This document shows positions 59,766 through 64,000 of a DNA stretch of 64,000 bases, one piece after another. Location of the stretch: positions 5,536,501 through 5,600,500 of the forward strand of contig NZ_CP091430.1 in NCBI RefSeq assembly GCF_024734895.1, written 5' to 3'. The position numbers were made by a program, and so were the translations under genes. The notes beneath the pieces were generated by a model. That model was not told where the DNA came from. It ran no database searches and worked only from the letters and a program-made list of their open reading frames with translations. Source of the DNA: Paenibacillus spongiae. Its GTDB lineage: Bacteria; Bacillota; Bacilli; Paenibacillales; Paenibacillaceae. The first letter of the stretch is position 1, and every line of letters begins with the position of its first letter.

Positions 59766-60773
59766 TCATGTAAAGCGCAGCCGCACCGAAGCCTTCAGCC
59801 TCCGGACGGCCCCTTCCACCGCGAAGTAAGCCCGCTGCGCTTCCGCGAGCGAAACTTCGCGAAACCGGATCGCATCGCCGGGCTTCGCTTGCGCAAGCAG
59901 CGGCAGATCGGCCGTTATGACATGGGCGGCCTTCGGATAGCCGCCGGTCGTCTGACAATCGGCGGCCAGCACGATCGGCGCGCCGCCGGCCGGCACTTGC
60001 ACCGTGCCGGGGACGACGCCGTGCGACAGCAGCTCGGCGGCGTCCGCGAGCTCCATCGGGGGTCCTTCGAGGCGGACCCCCATCCGGTCCGATGCGGGAG
60101 CGACGCGGAACCGCTCCCGGAAGAGCGCCGTTCGGGCCGCTTCGCGCAGCCGCCCGAACTCGGCGCCCGGCATCGCGCGCAGCTCGATGCCGTCCGCAGC
60201 GCCGCCGACATAGGCGACCGGCGGCGCGAACCAGCCTGGAGCCGCCCAGCCATTGCGGCGGCTCCACAAGCTTGCGGCGCGCCATGCCGGCGCCGCTTCG
60301 AAGCTGCCACACGGCAGCACATCGGCCGTGCGCAGCGCGCGGCCCGCGATGCCGCCGATGCCCGCACGCGTGTCCGTGCCGCGGCTGCCGAGCACGGGCT
60401 TAAGCCCGATGCCGCCGCCGGCAACCGCGACATAGGCGCGGCAGCCATCCGACGCCGCGCCGAACGAGATTCGCGAGCCGGCGGATACCCATACGGGCCG
60501 CCACATCGGCAGCTCTTCCCCGTTGACTTGAGGCGCCATATAAGCGCCGCACACCGCCAGCACCATATCCGTCCCGGCCACAAGAACCGGGCCGACAAGC
60601 GTCAGCTCCAGGCCGGCTGCGCCTTCATCATTGCCCAACAGCACATTCGCCGTCCGCAGCGCATAACGGTCCATGGCGCCGCCTTCGGCAAGCCCGTCCT
60701 TGCGCCATCCCGGCCGCCCTAAATCCTGGACTGTCGTATGCAGTCCGGGTTTCTCTACGCGGAGCGTCATCAT
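59766..60773 (-). CDS. pxpC: 5-oxoprolinase subunit PxpC (KipA-like)
   Basis: A 335-residue protein of the biotin-dependent-carboxyltransferase-like AHS2 family: [28 protein letters not shown] near the N-terminus and [17 protein letters not shown] later. It overlaps the pxpB stop by 4 bp (ATGA), so translation is coupled. The gene is clearly more GC-rich than its neighbours. Confidence 0.88.
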   Translation of the reverse strand: MMTLRVEKPGLHTTVQDLGRPGWRKDGLAEGGAMDRYALRTANVLLGNDEGAAGLELTLVGPVLVAGTDMVLAVCGAYMAPQVNGEELPMWRPVWVSAGSRISFGAASDGCRAYVAVAGGGIGLKPVLGSRGTDTRAGIGGIAGRALRTADVLPCGSFEAAPAWRAASLWSRRNGWAAPGWFAPPVAYVGGAADGIELRAMPGAEFGRLREAARTALFRERFRVAPASDRMGVRLEGPPMELADAAELLSHGVVPGTVQVPAGGAPIVLAADCQTTGGYPKAAHVITADLPLLAQAKPGDAIRFREVSLAEAQRAYFAVEGAVRRLKASVRLRFT

Positions 60774-61570
60774 GCGCCTCCCCCCGCTCCCATATCGCCG
60801 GAGCCGGTCTGCACGAAGCGAAGCTTGTCACCGGCACGTAGCAGCGATGGCTCGTCACGATTCGGATCGAACAGCTTCACCTGCGTTCGGCCGATCAGCC
60901 TCCAGCCTCCAGGTGTTTCCAGCGGATAGATACCGGTCTGGCCTCCCCCGATGCCCACCGAACCAGCAGGCACGAGGCGCCTCGGCGAAGCAAGGCGAGG
61001 CTGGGCGAGCCGGGGAGGAAGCCCCTTCAAGTATGGAAAGCCAGGCATAAATCCGATCATCGCCACCTCATATTCAACCGAAGCGTGAAGCACGATGAAC
61101 GCTTCCGTGCTTAGTCCGCTGCGCATGGCGGCTTCCGCCAGGTCAGGACCGTCAACGCCTCCGTAACGGACGGGGATCTCTACGATTCGGGGCGCCCGTT
61201 CTAGATCGTATGCGCCAGCTGCCAGTAATTGCCGGACTTCCCTTTCTGCCGCAGCAAATGGAGTTATCACTTCGTACCGGATCGCTGTATCCGGCGGTTC
61301 TCCCCTTGTTCGATGGCCATGCGCAATTGCTGCGCCCGAATCTTCCGGAAGGGTCCTCTTATCCGAAAGCCGCATGACCGCAAGGGGCTCATAGACGACC
61401 GTTAACGTATCGATTGCAGGCACAACATCGATTATCCAAGCCGCTTCAGCCGCTCTTAACCGTTCGGCCATGCCGGCCATTGCATGGGCGTCCATAGAAT
61501 CGGGCGCTCCGATGCGCCTGACGACCAGCGCCCTGTCGCCCAGCGGCGCTATGGCAATTTGCGGCTGCAT
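60770..61570 (-). CDS. pxpB: 5-oxoprolinase subunit PxpB (KipI-like)
   Basis: About 266 residues, AHS1/KipI family: GDRALVVRR near the N-terminus, [16 protein letters not shown] and [24 protein letters not shown] in the C-terminal half. It forms the 5-oxoprolinase with PxpA and PxpC. KipI itself inhibits the sporulation kinase KinA in Bacillus; nothing here decides between the roles. ATG at 61570 has GGAG upstream; TTG at 61576 is the alternative. Confidence 0.88.
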   Translation of the reverse strand: MQPQIAIAPLGDRALVVRRIGAPDSMDAHAMAGMAERLRAAEAAWIIDVVPAIDTLTVVYEPLAVMRLSDKRTLPEDSGAAIAHGHRTRGEPPDTAIRYEVITPFAAAEREVRQLLAAGAYDLERAPRIVEIPVRYGGVDGPDLAEAAMRSGLSTEAFIVLHASVEYEVAMIGFMPGFPYLKGLPPRLAQPRLASPRRLVPAGSVGIGGGQTGIYPLETPGGWRLIGRTQVKLFDPNRDEPSLLRAGDKLRFVQTGSGDMGAGGGA

Positions 61571-61776
61571 TCCCAAGTCACTCCATTCTCTTCCTGCCGG
61601 GCTGCAGCAGCGGCTCCGGCACCTTCATAGAGCCGGACTCCGGCTGCCGTACGGCGGCCTCCCTCCCCCTGCGCTGCCCGTAATTCCCCTTCGCTAATCG
61701 CCCGGTCAGGTGGTAAAATAAGAAGTGCCGATAATTCCGCTTCATCTAATAAGGCAAGAACGAATTGGAACGCCAT
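61549..61776 (-). CDS. Doubtful small ORF upstream of pxpB
   Basis: 75 codons, Ala- and Glu-rich, overlapping the pxpB start by 22 bp. It has plausible codon use but no ribosome binding site before its ATG and no recognised similarity. The rest of 61577-61901 shows no other feature than the start signals of the ABC gene. Confidence 0.25.
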   Translation of the reverse strand: MAFQFVLALLDEAELSALLILPPDRAISEGELRAAQGEGGRRTAAGVRLYEGAGAAAAARQEENGVTWECSRKLP

Positions 61777-61901
61777 GACAGGAAAGTCTAATTACTACCT
61801 AGTTTGTACCATATGAACGGTTTTTGTCCAGCACCTTGGCAGCGCTTTGCAAAAACTTTTTCGTGCAGCCCTTCGTCTAGTCCACAGGAGGAAAAAAACC
61901 G

Positions 61902-62786
61902 ATGTTAACCGCCTACAATTTAGGAAAAAAATATAAACAAGAATGGGCGCTCGAGCCTCTCTCCTTCCGGTTGGAAAGAGGGATGTACGGCCTGCTTGGG
62001 CCCAATGGCGCCGGGAAGTCGACGCTGATGCGCCTGCTGGCCGGACTAATGGCGCCGTCGACGGGAGAAGCCACTGTCCAGGGGGTTTCCGTCCGCAGCG
62101 GCTTGCAGGCCCGAAGCCGCATCGGCTATGTGCCGCAGACATTCCAGATGTATCCGCAGCTTACGGCCCGTGAGCTTCTCCGTCATACAGCCCGCTTGAA
62201 AAGCGGCGCCTCCCGCGCCGAGCAGGAGCGGGAAGTGGAACGATTGCTTCACTCCGTCAATCTGGAGGACAAGGCCGATCGACCCGCGCGCACGTATTCG
62301 AGCGGCATGGTCAAGCGGCTAGGGATCGCCCAAGCGCTGGTCGGCAGTCCGGACGTCATCATCGTGGACGAGCCGACGACCGGTCTCGATCCCGAGGAGC
62401 GTATCCGTCTTCGCAACCTGCTCGCCGAGACGGCTTTAAGAAGCGTTATCCTATTGTCGACGCACATCCTGGGCGATGTCGAAACGAGCTGCAAGGACGT
62501 CATTGTATTAACGGACGGTAAGCTCCGGTACAACGGTGCGCTCAGCGGGCTCGCCCGGCATGCCGAGGGAAGGCTGTGGCAGTGGGAAGCCTCCGAGCTG
62601 GAATGGCGCGCCATGGCTCAAGAGCGGCTGCTTGCCGCGCGGCGTACGGCAGACGGCGTACTGTGCAGGACGCTCGCCGACGCGCCGCCCACGCCTTACG
62701 CACAGCTTGCCGAACCGTCGATGGAGGATGGCTATTTGGCGCTCATTACCGAGCGCCAAGCCAAGCTTGCCGAATGCGCACATTAG
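61902..62786 (+). CDS. ABC transporter ATPase (ABC-2 export type)
   Basis: A 294-residue ATPase: Walker A GPNGAGKST, signature TYSSGMVKRLG, Walker B VIIVDEPTTGLD, switch His in LSTH. The C-terminal 80 residues are typical of the CcmA/YhaQ type. AGGAGG lies 10 bp upstream of the ATG. It overlaps the following permease gene by 13 bp. Confidence 0.88.
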   Translation: MLTAYNLGKKYKQEWALEPLSFRLERGMYGLLGPNGAGKSTLMRLLAGLMAPSTGEATVQGVSVRSGLQARSRIGYVPQTFQMYPQLTARELLRHTARLKSGASRAEQEREVERLLHSVNLEDKADRPARTYSSGMVKRLGIAQALVGSPDVIIVDEPTTGLDPEERIRLRNLLAETALRSVILLSTHILGDVETSCKDVIVLTDGKLRYNGALSGLARHAEGRLWQWEASELEWRAMAQERLLAARRTADGVLCRTLADAPPTPYAQLAEPSMEDGYLALITERQAKLAECAH

Positions 62787-64000
62787 CGCTGCAAACCGTT
62801 ATGGAGCTTCGCCTGCTGCTGCGGCTGCGCTGGCCGCTGCTGCTGCCGCTTGCCGCCGGCGCCTGGATGATACTCGAGACGAGAGAAACCGGCCTTCCCG
62901 CTTCGATGGATGTCAACCTGTATGCGGCGAGCGCCCATGACTTGCTTATGATCTTCGTCCCAATGGTTCCTATCCTGCTCGGCGTTTATCTGATGCGGCG
63001 CGATACATTGAATACCGCCTACGAGTGGGGCCTTGCACTTCCCGTCACGAACCGGGTATTCATCACCAGCAAATGGATGGCAGGCTTCGTCTACAGCAGC
63101 ATGTTCACCCTTTGCATTCAAGCCGCTTATTTGATCGCGGCATGGCAGCATGCACTACCATGGAAATCCGCCTTAAAGCAGATTCTGATCTATACATCCT
63201 TGTACGAGAGCTCCTTCGCCATATGCCTTGCGCTCGGTATGGTTCTAGGCGCCCTGATGCCGATGCGGTTCTCACTGCCCATCGCATTCTGCGGCTGGGT
63301 GTTCGGTACGCTGTTCGTCCCGATGTTCCTCGTCGAAGTGTTTAACTGGCATCCGGCCAACATGTTCAGTCTCAACCCGCTGGAGCTAGCAGGAGGAACA
63401 GTGAATGAGGCATGGACGTTTCAGCTCCGGGCGGAGGAATTCCGGCTGAAGTTTGCCATTAACGCGGCCTTCACCTTATTCATGCTTACCGCCGCCGCGG
63501 CCGTGCTTGCCCGTTCAAGACCGGTGCTGCGCCCCCAAATTCCGAATCTGGTGATGTGGACCGCTCTTCTGACGGCACTGGCTTCCCTCGTTCCCTATGC
63601 CGGATTGTGGGGAGTCCGCTACGAGACGATAAACGCGGTCGAGGCGGCAGCGGCGCCTCCCGAGCAGGCACAGCCGCAAGAGCCGTTCATGTTCCGGATC
63701 GACCGGCTGGCACTGGAGGTGCACCGTAACGAGGACGATCGTCTCGACCTGAAGGCGACGGTCGACCTGCCTCTGCAGAATGGAGCGCTCATCCCGGCCG
63801 CACCGGGAATAAAGAAGGTCAAGGAACATGCAGAGGGTGTTGTATCCTTCCTGCTATACCCGCGATTGACCGTTCAGTCGCTCGCCATCGACGGCAGATC
63901 CGTTCCCTTCGAGCAGAAGCGCGATCTTGTCTCTTTCGAACGCGACCTGCTCGGAACGGGCAGCGGTACCCGAACGCTCGTCTTTACCTATACCGGAACA
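62774..64000 (+). CDS. ABC-2 type permease, partial
   Basis: An ORF starting with ATG at 62774 inside the end of the ATPase gene and open for 409 codons to the right edge. Five to six hydrophobic segments (WPLLLPLAAGAWMIL, LLMIFVPMVPILLGVYLM, FAICLALGMVLGALM and others) are followed by a soluble extracytoplasmic part beginning about residue 290. Likely the membrane partner of the ATPase. It is incomplete in the window; substrate unknown. Confidence 0.8.
   Translation, partial: MRTLALQTVMELRLLLRLRWPLLLPLAAGAWMILETRETGLPASMDVNLYAASAHDLLMIFVPMVPILLGVYLMRRDTLNTAYEWGLALPVTNRVFITSKWMAGFVYSSMFTLCIQAAYLIAAWQHALPWKSALKQILIYTSLYESSFAICLALGMVLGALMPMRFSLPIAFCGWVFGTLFVPMFLVEVFNWHPANMFSLNPLELAGGTVNEAWTFQLRAEEFRLKFAINAAFTLFMLTAAAAVLARSRPVLRPQIPNLVMWTALLTALASLVPYAGLWGVRYETINAVEAAAAPPEQAQPQEPFMFRIDRLALEVHRNEDDRLDLKATVDLPLQNGALIPAAPGIKKVKEHAEGVVSFLLYPRLTVQSLAIDGRSVPFEQKRDLVSFERDLLGTGSGTRTLVFTYTGT

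Noticed and set aside
59739-60722. 327-codon plus-strand ORF opposite pxpC
   Set aside because: Explained by high GC of pxpC; product Arg/Ala-rich with no recognisable fold.

Overview
The window reads as chromosome from a spore-forming, low-to-mid GC Firmicute of the Paenibacillaceae type (Paenibacillus or a close relative). The reasons are strong AGGAGG-type ribosome binding sites, frequent GTG and TTG starts, intrinsic terminators, a T-box leader, spore coat genes including a CotH kinase, a Spo0E-like phosphatase, and a pheS-pheT-zapA ... mutS2-DUF350 order that resembles Bacillus synteny. No rRNA, tRNA, prophage or CRISPR was found. This assignment is inference from gene content.

Layout. 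0.1-2.1 kb: HRDC protein behind a leader with an intrinsic terminator, then DUF3055 and a small hypothetical gene. 2.1-3.5 kb: secreted phosphodiester glycosidase. 3.7-10.7 kb: five-gene export-type operon (solute-binding lipoprotein, MacB-like ATPase, membrane-fusion lipoprotein, FtsX permease, second ATPase with an AbrB-like tail). 10.9-12.8 kb: OmpR/HK two-component pair. 13.0-15.3 kb: 5'-3' exonuclease, and an IS1341-type tnpB element broken by one in-frame stop. 15.4-22.6 kb: three PLP aminotransferases, an Lrp regulator, ArsC/Spx-like protein, RluA, PduO-type adenosyltransferase, a lipoprotein and a Spo0E-like protein. 22.8-24.2 kb: a MocR regulator.

24.3-29.2 kb is the spore-surface locus and the most unusual part. 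It holds two CotF-like genes, a CotB-type domain gene, a CotB homologue with Gly-Thr-X triplets and Asn tracts, a divergent gene made almost wholly of (Gly-Thr-Arg)31, and cotH. In Bacillus the CotH kinase phosphorylates Ser-rich repeats of CotB and CotG; here the repeats are Thr-based and also fit the collagen G-X-Y pattern.

29.2-37.2 kb: cysteine synthase, MFS transporter, small genes, DUF350, mutS2, holin-like protein, CuA-type lipoprotein and an SDR. 37.3-45.5 kb: a ZapA domain fused to a giant coiled coil (two 1-bp frameshifts in a 75-bp repeat), then pheT and pheS with a T-box. 45.7-49.8 kb: copper block (YcnI, LuxR-type regulator, kinase, CopC-CopD). 50.1-53.5 kb: nrdAB with paired NrdR boxes. 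53.7-55.6 kb: a MetE-like protein lacking the zinc site. 55.7-58.8 kb: membrane protein and GGDEF/EAL protein. 58.9-61.6 kb: 5-oxoprolinase pxpBCA. 61.9-64.0 kb: ABC ATPase and a permease that runs off the right edge.
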